Source of the DNA: Paralvinella palmiformis
Taxonomy: Eukaryota; Annelida; Polychaeta; Terebellida; Alvinellidae
DNA length: 64,000 nt
Reading direction: 5' to 3'
Assembly (NCBI GenBank): GCA_025642065.1
Contig: JAODUP010000145.1
Location: 699,001-763,000 of the forward strand
Part shown: in pieces, positions 14,370-24,471 of the stretch
How positions within the stretch are numbered: the stretch's first letter is position 1
How the letters are laid out: each line of letters starts with the position of its first letter
The notes under the pieces: generated by a model
The model's database searches: none
What the model saw: the letters and a program-made list of their open reading frames with translations, nothing else
What the model was told of the DNA's origin: nothing
Translations under genes and position numbers: made by a program

Positions 14370-15316
14370 CAGCAGTAGTAGTATAGCAGTAGTAAGTAGA
14401 ATAGTAGTAGTAGTAGTAGTAGCAGCAGTAGTAGTAGTAGTCAGTAGTAGTGCAGCAGTAGTAGTATAGCAGTGTAGTAGTAGTAGTAGCAGCAGCAGTA
14501 GTAGCAGTAGCAGTAGTGGAGTAGCAGTAGTAGTAGCAGTAGTAGTAGCAGCAGTAGTAGTAGTAGTAGCTAGAGTAGTAGTAGTAGTAGTAGCAGTAGT
14601 AGTAGTAGTAGTAATAGTAGCAGTAGTAGTAGCAGCAGCAGTAGGAGGAGGAGGAGGAGCAGGAAGAAAGCGAGCAGTAGAAATAGCTAAATTATTTACC
14701 CAGCGTTTTCTTCATAACCGATATCAGTTGCAGGGCGAAGAACGTCAGGTGGCTCCCTCTGGTGCCATTGTCCAAGAAGATGTGAGCCTTGAAACTGGCG
14801 ATCGTTCCACTGTTTAGCTCTGTTGACTCGGGCATAGGACGTCAGCAGTTGTTCCATCTCGGGCGTAGACTGGCTCGTTGGTATAAACGAATAGCTTTAA
14901 AACAGGCTCGAAATATGATTGATTTGATGACTGAATTGTTTATTTAATTGTTCACCCGTTGACGGACTGTTTGTTGGTGGCTTACCGACCCACTGCCTGA
15001 CTAATTGCGTGATTTATTTAGTTTGTATCAAGTAATCAATTGTTTCATTCATTCGTTCATTCAATCATCCATTTCAAAATCTGCATACTTGTATATAACA
15101 TTAATACGTACATATATGATGCGTGTAAAACATCATCTATACTGTGTTTAAATATAATCAATATTTTCACAGGACAGGATTTTACTGTCAGGGCTATCCC
15201 ATTCTCTGATCAACTTCCAGGACATCTTTGTGCTCCCAATAACCAAATTACCGGTTAATCGAGACGCGGATAATCCAGAAGTGAATATAACGAGCATATG
15301 GAGCATTCTGTCATCT

Positions 15317-15369
<53 letters not shown>

Positions 15370-15508
15370 CCTCTCTCTCTCAACATCGACAACATTTCCC
15401 GTTGCAAGACAGCCTTCTTTACCAAGTACAAATGTGTGTGCATGTGCATGTGCGTCCGTGCGTCTGTGTGTGTGTGCGCACGCGCGTGTGTGCGTGCGTG
15501 TGTGCGTG

Positions 15509-15559
<51 letters not shown>

Positions 15560-18500
15560 TCTGTCTGTCTGTCTGTCTGTCTGTCTTGGAAACAATGGTT
15601 GTATCCGGTGTTAGGAATACCGGAAGAGTCAGCTAACCCCCGCCAGAGTCAAACTTTACGAGCACCAATAGTTCTATTACACGGCATGAATTTGAATCAA
15701 TTTGCCATTTGCCATTTTGGTTATACGCCAAATGGTAGGCCGTGCATACAGAGCAAACAATGCGAGCAAGATCAATGGTTCGGTGCAATATCTGGCCTTC
15801 GACAACGTTGATGACGAAACTTATTGGCTGCGTTGGTACTAACACCACTCACCTCTCGGTACATCGTCGTACAAATATAGACCCGGCTCTTCTTCGCTCT
15901 GGATCTCGGATCGAAGTGGGCCGCATCCGTCTGCTTGTTCCCTTTCGGCTTAACAGTAGATGTTGTTCGAGGCAGATACTGTTATAACCGGGCAACCAGA
16001 AAATCTGAACGAATAAGTCGACGTCAATAGCTTAATTAAGAGTAACGATTATCAACTTATTTTTATGGATGTTGTTGTGCACAGTATCAACGGAATCTTT
16101 CGTAATTATCTCAGGCATATTCAGATTGATTGATTGATTGATTGATTGATTTTCTTTCGTTTCGTGATCTATAATAATGAAACAGAGATAGCACACGAAA
16201 GTGCGAGCACTTATTTCCAGTGTGGTTCCTTTTGTTGAGTGGTTGACTATCTCCTCCCCCAGCACTCACAGGGGAGCAGTATGGAAATATGGAACCGAAA
16301 TACCCCGAGGGTGGTCACTGCCAATGTGTATTACGTCCTTGGGGGCCCTGAACGTCTCCCCTTTTTAATTAATTCCGTGGTCATCCACCCATGTTGTTGT
16401 GAGCCGAGAAATTAATCAAAGTTTCGAGTTCTTGATGGGATCGAACTTATGATCATTGGCATAGAGTGCAACGTGCTCAACGATTCTGTCTAAGCTGGGG
16501 GAGGGGGTTCTAGGATAAAAATATTTAAATGTAAAGAGGCTGCATGTCACAAGTATGTCAGTTCCTTAAGGAGCAGGGTCTAGTTGGTAGCGCGTTGGAC
16601 CACAGATCACTACCACCTGATTTCGAATCTCGGCGTGGGATATCTGTAGGGTGTTTCATCTTTGACATCGCTTCATTACCTTTGGATGTCGCTCGGCCCA
16701 CTTAGCCTAACATGTGCACAAAAGTGGGCTCTTTTAGCCATTAACTGACACTGCTTCTCCGTGATTATAACGTGACGAAAGTGTGATTTTCCGGTGTAAT
16801 TTAGAAGAAAGACACAGTATCATTCACCCTTATATTATCTAGAATAATTAAACAATAGCAACCACTCTTATGTAATCTAGAAGGAATAAACAGTATCAAA
16901 CACTCGTATGGAATGTAGAAGAAATAAACAGTATAAAACAGACTTATGTAATCCCGAAGAAATAAGCATATCAAACACTTTTATGTAATCCAGAAAAGTA
17001 TAATCATTATCAACCACTCTTATGTAATCTAGAAAAATAAGCATATCAAACACTTTTATGTAATCCAGAAAAATATAATCATTATCAACCACTCTTATGT
17101 AATCTAGAAAAATAAGCATATCAAACACTTTTATGTAATCCAGAAAAATATAACCATTATCAACCACTCTTATGTAACCTAGAAAAATAAGCATATCAAA
17201 CACTTTTATGTAATCCAGAAGAAATAAACAATATCAACCACTCTCATGTAATCTAGATGAATTAAATGATATCAACCACCCTTATGGAATCTAGAAGAAA
17301 TAAACAGTATCAAAAACCTCCGTGTGATCTAGAAGAATTAAAAACATACAGCGCGGTGTTTCACTTTTAAGTACTAAGTGCGTACCAAGCATATCTGGCT
17401 TATAACGTAATCAAATGACAAAGTATAAAACAATCCACAAGCAATCAAGTTTATGGCTAACAGAATATTAAAATAAATATTGTGTCTGATAAGTAAAACG
17501 GTTATGGTACATGTACGTTACTGAGAACAAGGCTGCTTTCTGGTAATTGTTCGAACTATCCTTAACTCTTCCTTTAAATATAAAGAGGTCAAACTATGAA
17601 TTTGTTTGTAAGCTATGAAATTTCAAATTAAGTTTTCCTTTATATTACGAATACGAATGAGAATGTGATTTATACAAGAAATAAAAGTTAACAATATTAA
17701 ATAAAACATTTTGTTTATCGATCATTGCAATACATTACACAGAGACAGACAGGCATACATGCAGACATATAGAGGGAAACACACACACACACATAGAGAG
17801 AGACACATACACACACACACACACACAGAGAGTGAGAGAGAGGGGGGGGTTATGTCTTCCGTATGCAAGCCTTATTTTCGTCTTTGGAAGGATGAGTTTC
17901 CAGTGTTTGGACAGCAAATCCCTTATTTAACCGGCAACAGCAGACCAACTACTCTCTTAAGGGACGTCAAGTTGACCAACGGAAGTGTCAGAGTAGAATA
18001 GTCTTTCCCAGATCCAGTTGGATCAAGTCTGTTCTACGACATTCATGGTCAGCTTATACTAAAGGGCATACCATTTCTATTGTTGTTACTAGGTCTAGTA
18101 TGGCTCAAATATGCCTTTTACAATGTCAAGACCATCGTACCTTATGTGTTTCGATTAAATCAAAAGTCGTTTTCCTGTTTATAAATAAACTGTTTCATTT
18201 TTAAACATAATCTCTTCATGACAATTGTCCGTTGCATTGAGTGGCCTTTGTAAACAGTGGCAATAGATGAAGAAAGATATAACAATTAAGAGACTGCTAT
18301 AAATCGGCAGTTATCTTAAATAGTCAAACAACTGTCACGCCATGCTCACCAAAAAAAGTCACATCTATCGAATGAGTGCTCTGATTAATCGTCCAGAGCT
18401 TGCAGTTATGATTCTTGAAACGTTAATAGATTGCTATTTTATTTCTCTTGTTCTTATTTTGTTGATATGTTGTGACACATTATAGATCGTCTTTCTGAAA

Positions 18501-20196
18501 TGTTTTTTTCTCATTAAGGATTTATTCCTAACTTGATTTCCCAGCTTGTTTTATTCTTGGCATAGGGAATATTTTCCCCTTAAATGTTACCAATTACAAA
18601 CAAGGAATTACAAAACTTAAGACACAGTTTAAAATTCGCTGGCCGGTCTATATAGTAACAGCAGGAACAGGAACAACAACAACAACTACCACAATAACAA
18701 CATTAGCCACGATGAATGTCAACAAGACCGTTACATACCTCACTCTCCTTCGGCTTTATAACGGTTAAGGTGTTGAAGAGGAAAATACCAACGGACAGCA
18801 GCTGGGAAATATAGAGGAAGCAAGCTGCAGGCATTGTTATCTCCAGCTGGCGTATGGTGCTCACATCGCAGTCTTTCTGAGGAAAAGAATAACCACGCCC
18901 TGCCATTAATCCCCGGAAGACACTCGGGCGCGGGCAATTTCGACAACGGCCCTCCTAAATGGATGAACGCCGATCGTACGTCTAAAACGTGCCTTCGCTT
19001 ACCTTGAATAGTAATTTGCAAGACTGATTGACCATGAGGAAGACCAAGGCCACGGGAGTACTGAGCAGGAGCGGTACCGTGAATGACGACCTGTGGATGC
19101 TCATAGCACAGGCAGCCGAGCCGACGACGTAGCCCGCAAAACTGGTCATCACGCTGGCGATGAAATAGGGAAAGAGGACGTGCGACGGTCGGATGTCGTG
19201 GAAGGCCTTCACGAGTCCCGGGATCGGGACACCTTGGAAGACGTGGACGAAGAGCAGGGACAATCCGGGAATGAGCAGCAGTCGGAAGAGACTGGTGACG
19301 ATGGAGATCTTCCAGCGACAGCTGAACTGCGGATATGCCCAGGTGAGGGGCAGTTCTCGTGGGTCCCTGTTGCGAGAGCCAGACAGCTCGAAGCCGTTGT
19401 TGAATACGTCGGCGGTGCCGCGGCCCGTTGCTGACCTGACCAGTTTGGCTAAGGTCGCCTCGTCTGGATCGAGCTGATTCCTCTGTACGGGAGGAGACCA
19501 GGCAAATGACAGCGCCAACACGGATAATGGAATCTGCCACAGTTTCTTGTCGGGAAACTCATCGTCCACTGTCGGGAACAAAATGCAAGCAGTTAGGGGA
19601 TGAAAATGATCAAATCCCTCGTTTCGCATCAAGATTATCACCACACAATAATAACCAGCAGCAAAAAAAACCAGTAGCAACAGTAGCAGTAATAGCAACA
19701 AAAACGATGGTAACTGTAGACGTACACGTCCGGTAACTGCAACTCACCTACTTCGAAAAAAACTGTCAAAACAAGTCCCGTTACTGTGAATACCAATGCT
19801 AATACGAGTACTGAGGTAACACAGGCTCGTTCAGAGCGTACACCACTGATACGGCGCCGGAAACTGAAAAACACCTGTGTCATGATCGGGATGATGAAGA
19901 CGCCATTCATCAATAGGAGGCCTATGTACGAAGATGACTGCGGTAGAACACCAAACGTAAACACCGTAATGCCGACGGACTCGGCGATGGAGGATATAAG
20001 TCCCTGGAAAATCAAATTTGTATATACATGTATGTGTTATTGTCCATAGCCAGAGAGAGAGAGAGAGAGGCAGAAAGACAGATATTGAGATACGGAAAGA
20101 CAGAGAGATTGAGAGAACGAGAGAGGGGAGAGAAAGGAGGGAGAGGGAGAGAGGGGGAGGAGTTGAGAGGAGAGAAAGAGGGGGAGGAAGAGATAG

Positions 20197-20229
<33 letters not shown>

Positions 20230-21108
20230 CTAAAATATATAAATATATTACGTACATCATTATGTGACTTCCTTCAAACATCAATGCACGGTGAATGCTA
20301 TTATATAGCTCCATCCACACTCAAAACACCACGCACGCACGCACGCACACACGCACGCACACACACACACACATATATATATTAGTTTATTTTTTATAGA
20401 ATCTCGATTGATAAATACAATTTTTCTAGACGTACATCGTGTTACTATCTACATTCACTTTCGATGGTCAGCGCCTTCTAGTGGCATCTGATAAGAAAGA
20501 CGCTTTGTTAAATATCTTATTATCAATACAGTCATCGTTATCTTCATCGTCATCTGCTACGATATATTATACAACGTCGTGATAATAAATTAAAATCGCC
20601 AACTTACCCACGCCAACGAGCGCACCGATGGCCAAGGTTTATCCGAGCGAAATCCGCCACAAAACAGGCACCTGATCAGCGTCATCACGTGCGGTATCAT
20701 TATGGTCAACAACAGCATCAAAAAGACGCTATAGGCGCCACCATCGGCCGCCGACGGGCCCTCGTCTTGGTGACGGCTGACGTTCACGGAGATACCTGTC
20801 ATATAGATAACGGACAGCTTGCTGAAGACGAGACACGCCAGAAACATCAGCAAGGTGGCGCCACTGACTAGCCACTTGGCGGTGACGGCTAGTTTCGACG
20901 TGGACAACTCCCTCTTCTCCTGATATTCGGGTAGCTGCTGTTCGACCTTTGAAGGAACGTTCACCGTTAACCGAAATCTAGACGTTGTTTGACCGGATTC
21001 GTCGGCGCTGCGAACTCCGGAATCGTCGTGATCCCGACTTCCGTTCGTTAAATCCGTGTCTCCAGGATCTATCTCCATAAAAGACGTCGGTCGTTGATGT
21101 TGTGCCAT
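4331..21108 (-). CDS. CHS: Chitin synthase, multi-exon (family 2 glycosyltransferase membrane enzyme); one frame break in exon 6
   Basis: Polymerises UDP-N-acetylglucosamine into chitin at the plasma membrane. Coding exons read on the minus strand with consistent phases: 21108-20608, 20003-19748, 19568-19003, 18876-18739, 15978-15853, 14869-14700, 13543-13416, 12954-12876, 12735-12539, 11778-11611, 10433-10178, 9668-9553, 7394-7241, 5458-5183, 4685-4598, 4506-4331. Together they give about 1131 residues. Exons 1-4 encode a hydrophilic N terminus and multiple membrane segments. Exon 5 ends with VYICTTMYRE. The catalytic core has DAD (about 666-668), GSGPLYWYQIFDYAIGHW, EDRWLCTLL (about 768-773) and QRRRW (about 805-809). 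Exons 11-14 encode C-terminal membrane helices and a Thr/Ser-rich loop ending NITDRSWG. Exon 15 continues TRE and exon 16 is acidic. Oddities: exon 6 is 170 bp where the phases need 169, an apparent extra base in the AAA at 14792-14794. Exon 10 uses a GC donor (GCAAGT). The usual W in the KKRWSQ motif is Q. About 50 expected residues are missing between exons 4 and 5. The ATG at 21106-21108 follows a likely 5'UTR acceptor. Family assignment is near certain; the ends and integrity are less so. Confidence 0.93.
6052..6235 (-). mobile_element. SINE family A (tRNA-derived), diverged copy
   Basis: Shares with five other copies here the block GGCTAAATGGGCCGAGCGAC, followed by CTCCAAA, GTAATGAG and AAAGATGAAACA in minus orientation. 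A degenerate tRNA-like B box (GATATGAACTCGCG) and A-box region lie at the far end. Lies in a chitin synthase intron. Confidence 0.7.
7441..7610 (-). mobile_element. SINE family A (tRNA-derived)
   Basis: Reads CCACTTTTGTGTAC, then GGTGGGCTAAATGAGCCGAG, and ends with a tRNA-like head holding GGGTTTGAACGC (B box). It starts only about 46 bp upstream, in gene orientation, of the chitin synthase exon whose first base is 7394, so it sits where the branch point and polypyrimidine tract should be close by. Confidence 0.75.
8270..8770 (+). pseudogene. GC-rich coding-like relic of unknown origin inside a chitin synthase intron
   Basis: This stretch is markedly richer in GC and CpG than its surroundings. 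It gives short protein-like runs in different plus frames: AGFVETEVALDVLQETDDDL, YEVSVTLESHRI, SGDLVIRYSDHADHHLLIHQ and NNGLEVFYDVTGNVFEFGHK. No frame stays open throughout. It is compatible with a decayed gene or transposon ORF, but I recognise no family. Confidence 0.25.
9287..9447 (+). mobile_element. SINE family A (tRNA-derived)
   Basis: Plus orientation: a tRNA-like head with TGGTAGCGTGTTGG (A-box region) and GATTTCGAATCACG (B-box region), then the body GGAGGTCGCTCGACCCATTT and a tail ending GCACAAAAGTGGGCG. The next sequence is a (CATCAT)n run abutting chitin synthase exon 12. Confidence 0.78.
10040..10107. repeat. (GT)n/(GCGT)n microsatellite
   Basis: Simple repeat in the intron just after chitin synthase exon 11 in gene order. 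It produces spurious His-Thr open frames. Confidence 0.95.
12037..12400 (+). mobile_element. SINE family B (tRNA-derived), nearly full length
   Basis: The tRNA-like head has a CCTTGAGGTTAAACAC A-box region and an AGGTTCGATCCC B box. The body includes CGAAACTTTTCCAGAGATTA, GGGTATTTCGGCTCCATCTT and ACATAGAGGCTGTGCT, ending GGGGATTCTCCCCG and an A-rich tail. Other copies lie at 16236-16490, 21968-22190 and 26713-27047. Confidence 0.85.
12418..12852. repeat. Microsatellites flanking chitin synthase exon 9
   Basis: (AC)n/(GCAC)n and (AT)n lie at 12418-12460 and (GT)n/(GA)n at about 12768-12852. The second array abuts the acceptor side of the exon that carries the catalytic DAD motif (12735-12539); that exon lies between the two arrays. 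Confidence 0.9.
13680..13845 (-). mobile_element. SINE family A (tRNA-derived)
   Basis: Minus-orientation copy with GGCTAAATGGGCCGAGTGAT, GGTAATGAGGCGAAGTG and AAAGATGAAACACCC, then a degenerate tRNA-like head (GTGGTTTGAATCTAGG). Lies in a chitin synthase intron next to an (AAT)n run at 13860-13892. Confidence 0.75.
14139..14650. repeat. Interrupted (TAG/CAG)n trinucleotide array, about 0.5 kb
   Basis: About 510 bp of GTA/GCA triplets with occasional breaks, such as a duplicated GGAAGTAGTATATACA motif. It lies 50 bp beyond the donor of chitin synthase exon 6 in gene order. The poly-Ser and poly-Val open frames here are artefacts. Confidence 0.97.
15321..15585. repeat. Compound microsatellite: (AT)n, (GT)n, (TGTC)n
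   Basis: (AT)n lies at about 15321-15363, GT-rich repeats at 15432-15509 and (TGTC)n at 15510-15585, within the intron between chitin synthase exons 5 and 6. Confidence 0.95.
16236..16490 (-). mobile_element. SINE family B, minus-strand copy
   Basis: Reverse complement of the family B body: GGAACCGAAATACCCCGAGG and GAGCCGAGAAATTAAT, with a B-box remnant near GGGATCGAACTTATG. A (GATT)n run at 16123-16151 may be its displaced tail, since another copy ends in (AATC)n. Confidence 0.75.
16565..16738 (+). mobile_element. SINE family A (tRNA-derived)
   Basis: Plus-orientation copy with GGTAGCGCGTTGGACCACAG, GATTTCGAATCTCGG, CATTACCTTTGGATGTCGCT and the tail GCACAAAAGTGGGC. Directly upstream of the 75-bp minisatellite. 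Confidence 0.78.
16800..17345. repeat. Minisatellite with a 75-bp higher-order unit made of two about 37-bp monomers
   Basis: The motif ATCAAACACTTTTATGTAAT recurs at 17045, 17120 and 17195, giving a 75-bp period. Each period holds two related monomers (TATCAACCACTCTTATGTAA type and ATCAAACACTTTTATG type). The edges are diverged single monomers. Because 75 is a multiple of three, the minus strand stays open for 108 codons with a repeating FLDYIKVFDML-like pattern. Confidence 0.92.
17775..17840. repeat. (AC)n/(AG)n microsatellite
   Basis: Simple repeat directly before the coding-like relic at 17852-18184. Confidence 0.9.
17852..18184 (+). pseudogene. Unrecognised open frame interrupted by one TAG, antisense in a chitin synthase intron
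   Basis: From ATG at 17852 the plus frame reads for 49 codons, meets one TAG (17999-18001), and continues in the same frame for 60 codons to TAA at 18182-18184. The second half has FYDIHGQLILKG followed by a strongly hydrophobic run IPFLLLLLGLVWL (likely membrane segment) and then KYAFYNVKTIVPYVF. The unbroken frame on both sides of a single stop suggests a decayed gene or exon. I do not recognise the family. The real start may lie elsewhere. Confidence 0.3.
20050..20222. repeat. (GA)n/(GATA)n purine-rich microsatellite
   Basis: About 170 bp of GA-rich repeat with a (GATA)n segment, close to the acceptor side of chitin synthase exon 2 (first base 20003). In gene orientation it forms a long pyrimidine tract. 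Confidence 0.95.
20326..20385. repeat. (GCAC)n/(AC)n microsatellite
   Basis: Simple repeat within the first coding intron of the chitin synthase gene. Confidence 0.9.
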
Positions 21109-21143
21109 TGTTGAGTTCTCTAATAAAAAACACGCATAGGTTA

Positions 21144-21149
<6 letters not shown>

Positions 21150-21183
<34 letters not shown>

Positions 21184-21214
21184 CATGTGTGCGTGCGTGT
21201 GTGGGTGTGATTGA

Positions 21215-21260
<46 letters not shown>
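21150..21260. repeat. (CT)n, (GT)n and (AT)n repeats upstream of the chitin synthase start
   Basis: Runs of simple repeat begin about 40 bp upstream of the ATG at 21106-21108. A TTATTAG acceptor-like site lies between, so this is probably a 5'UTR intron. Confidence 0.9.
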
Positions 21261-21261
<1 letters not shown>

Positions 21262-21967
21262 ATATGCCTTGTTCATGCCAATATTAATGTAGTGCTACAG
21301 TTCTGCATTTGCATGGTATAATAATACTAACAACGTAACATTGTAAGAAGTATTTATAGCATATTAGTCATCATTTCGCCGAATAATGCACTTCAGTCAT
21401 CAGATCATCACATGATTTATTGTATACAGTTGCACCGGCTTTTTGATTGCACATTTTTCCGGAAAGTGGGGACTCCCCAGACTGTTCTATCGCTAGCTAC
21501 ACTTTTTTCCGGATTTACAGACACAGTCCGTTAACTTATTGGGGAAAAAACTGTCAATTCTCTGAATGTCGACCAACAGCATTAAAACTGGGTGGGTCAT
21601 TTTAAGAAAACGAAAGTAGCTAGACACCGAGAAAACATTAACATCGAAACTTCAGACATCGGAAGATAGGCCAGATCTAACATAACCAGATTCAGGCATC
21701 CGGATCCGATCTTTCTTCCTCCGTTTATAACAACGAATCGGAACTCCACGAACAGGTCAGAAAGCCGCAAAGACCGGCTATGTTTTGGATTCGGGAGAAG
21801 TAAAAGTACAGCTACCGTAATATTTAACACGAAACATCGTACTGTCATAGCACGAGCCATGTGCACTGTCCCAACAACCATCCAAGGAATTACGTTGGCC
21901 ACAGACTGTTCAGAAGCACCCCCCCCCCCCATATATATATATAATCGTCTTACGCCTAATAGTTCTG

Positions 21968-22190
21968 CTATTATTAAATATAAAGGCGGACGTTAAAGAC
22001 CTCCCTAAGAACGTAAAACACTCTGGCAGAGACCACCCTCATGGTATTTCGGCTCCACCTTTCCGTACTTCTCCCCTGTGACTGGTGGGGGGGGGGGTGG
22101 AATATTCTCAACCACTCCAACATAGAGGCTGTGCTGAAAAAGCCACAGCCTGGTGATTCTCCCCGTAAAACAAATCAATCAATCAAAAGC
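21968..22190 (+). mobile_element. SINE family B, 5'-truncated copy
   Basis: Contains GACGTTAAAGACC, GGTATTTCGGCTCCACCTTT, ACATAGAGGCTGTGCT and GATTCTCCCCGTAAAAC, ending in an (AATC)n tail. The tRNA-like head is missing. Confidence 0.8.
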
Positions 22191-22944
22191 CCTGCTCTTA
22201 CACTGAGAACGAAGACCTACCAGTAAGCCGACCTGGGACAGTTCACGCTCCTCGAGTGATCTAACTGATTAACACACCGGTACAATCCGACGCTTTAATC
22301 AACTACCATCGAAGCATACGGTACCCAGCTATCACTTATGGATAAATAATCCAGAATGATTCGAACCCCAGTGCTAGCCGTTTCTGAATTGTCGCCACAG
22401 AGACATCCTGCTCTATCCACGTCACACATAGTTTGGTGGGAAACGTTTACTCCGGAAAGTGGACTAATTAAACTCGCTGCTCCAGATAGATGTAATCGAA
22501 CTATAACGAAGTACTAAAATCCCGGGGTCGCTGTGAACCCCCCAACACCACAACCAAGACACCTACCTGAGAGTGGCTACACAAATTATCGCCGCAGCAG
22601 ATGATATCCGTTATCTAACACAATCTACTTGTTGTTATATAGATACATATGGCAACAGTATATGCCTTCCGTTAATGTGTCATGGCCAGGATCTGAGAGA
22701 CTAGGTCGAGATGACCTCCGTGTTTTACCGGAACTTAACAGGAGAGAGCGAGTCTTCCGCAAAATGTAGCAAATCTAAACTCACCATCGGGAATACAGAT
22801 ATCCGGTATATCTATTACTACTATTTTTTTACTATTACTACAGCAACAACTACAACAAAATACTATCACTAGTACTACTACTGCTAATACTACTAATACC
22901 AGCACAACTTCTACTACTGCTACTGCAGTACTAACCACTTCTAG

Positions 22945-23232
22945 AGCTAGTCAGTCAGTTAGTTAATCAGTCAGTCAGTTAGTCAGTCAGTCAGTCAGTC
23001 AGTCAGTCAGTCAGTCAGTCAGTCAGTCAGTCAGTCAATCAGTTAGCCACCCACTCACTGACTCACACACTCCCTGACACACACACTCACTCACTCACTG
23101 ACACACTCACTCACCCATTCACTCGTTCATCCATTCACTAACTCATTCATTCACTAACTCACTTACTAACCAACTGATTCACTCACCAACTCATTCATTC
23201 ACTTATCCACTCACTCACTCACTCACTCACAC
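22945..23232. repeat. (CAGT)n then (CACT)n-type tetranucleotide arrays
   Basis: About 100 bp of nearly pure CAGT repeats grades into about 180 bp of imperfect CACT/CATT repeats. Confidence 0.95.
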
Positions 23233-23628
23233 ATTGATTCAATTGGGGGCGGACTCATTAGTACGGATAACGACATTTTGTACGCCCTCTGTTCATTTGA
23301 ACAATGCCTCATTTAACTCTCATTCAATCGTGCACTATTCATATATGTCCGTATGTACAAGTACGTGGGGGAGGAGCACTCGGTATTTAAATATTTCATG
23401 CTTAGCATTATGAAGATTATACACATCATCACAAAGATAACTTAAACAATCAGTACATTACCACGTGGAAAGCAGATACCAGAAGCTATGGCAATGCCCC
23501 CCTCTTTTCCCAAATAATTAATTAACCTATTTTTTTAATGGTGAAATAAATGGAATAACTTAATCTGAATTGAAATGTATCCAGTTAATTAGTCTCGACT
23601 TAAATATTATCACAGTCGTATAAACAAG

Positions 23629-23678
<50 letters not shown>

Positions 23679-24172
23679 CTATAATCCGACAAATCGTGTT
23701 CCGACTCCGACACTTCATTTCGCCAACAGAATGTGACGTTTCAGTGTAAAATGAACTCGATAATCTGACAACACGAAAAACTTTCCGCTAGTATATATAA
23801 TTACAAATATGTCCCGAAGTTGATCATCATTATTAACCATCGTAATCCATCATAATGCACCCAAATTGGATAAAACAACAACAACTTAAGCCAACCTTAA
23901 AGTATAAAGCAGAAGCCTCTAAATATACAGAATGCTGACCTAAAATACAAGAAGACAACACGAAGCGTTAGCCATACAAGTGGACGACTCTCACCAGTAA
24001 TGAAAATTATCAACACAAAAAAAATGTATACAACATCAAAACGGTGATAACATTTTATTTTTATATAAAAAATAAACTACTAAAAAGCTGATAAAGATCA
24101 TGTCAAACCTACATGAGAAATCTAACCCGAGTAACTCTATTTCGCCAAAACTCTTTTTGTTTTCGACACCCG

Positions 24173-24471
24173 TTATCCGATGTGGTGGTGCATCGTCGAG
24201 AGGACGAACTGGTTTTTCGACTCGAAGCCCGCGAAGTACACCCCAATAGCTAGGTCTTTGTCGGCTAATCCAACAACGTACGGGGCGATACACAGCTGAG
24301 AAGCGCCTATGTCTAATTCTATCCGCTACGAGGCTCGGATCCAGAAGAGATGCCGTTTCGGCTGCGGCTCACAAATAGTGAAATACTGGATCAGATTGTG
24401 CAGCACGTTTATCCAAGTTCGACTCCGGCCGTCTACAAACAAGTCGCTGTAATTGTGCCTGAACGTAAATC
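24173..24471 (-). pseudogene. Coding-like exon with one in-frame TAG, family not recognised
   Basis: After a TTCAG acceptor-like site the minus frame reads RHNYSDLFVDGRSRTWINVL, HNLIQYFTICEPQPKRHLFW, then a TAG at 24326-24328. In the same frame it continues CIAPYVVGLADKDLAIGVYF and AGFESKNQFVLSTMHHHIG to TAA at 24173-24175. Composition and sustained frame look like real protein. It may be an exon of a decayed gene or an unfamiliar transposon ORF. Confidence 0.33.

Noticed and set aside
14101..14469. Long poly-Ser / poly-Val open frames
   Set aside because: Translation of a (TAG/CAG)n microsatellite; no start context, no non-repetitive domain.
16877..17203. 108-codon repetitive ORF
   Set aside because: Frame of a 75-bp minisatellite; openness follows from the period being a multiple of three.
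21597..21932. 111-codon minus-strand ORF upstream of chitin synthase with a hydrophobic N-terminal run
   Set aside because: Starts within a C homopolymer, has no recognised domain and shows no phase-compatible link to the chitin synthase exons. Possibly 5'UTR or chance.
22735..23232. Regularly spaced repeats resembling a CRISPR array
   Set aside because: Simple tetranucleotide repeats without unique spacers, in a eukaryotic genome.
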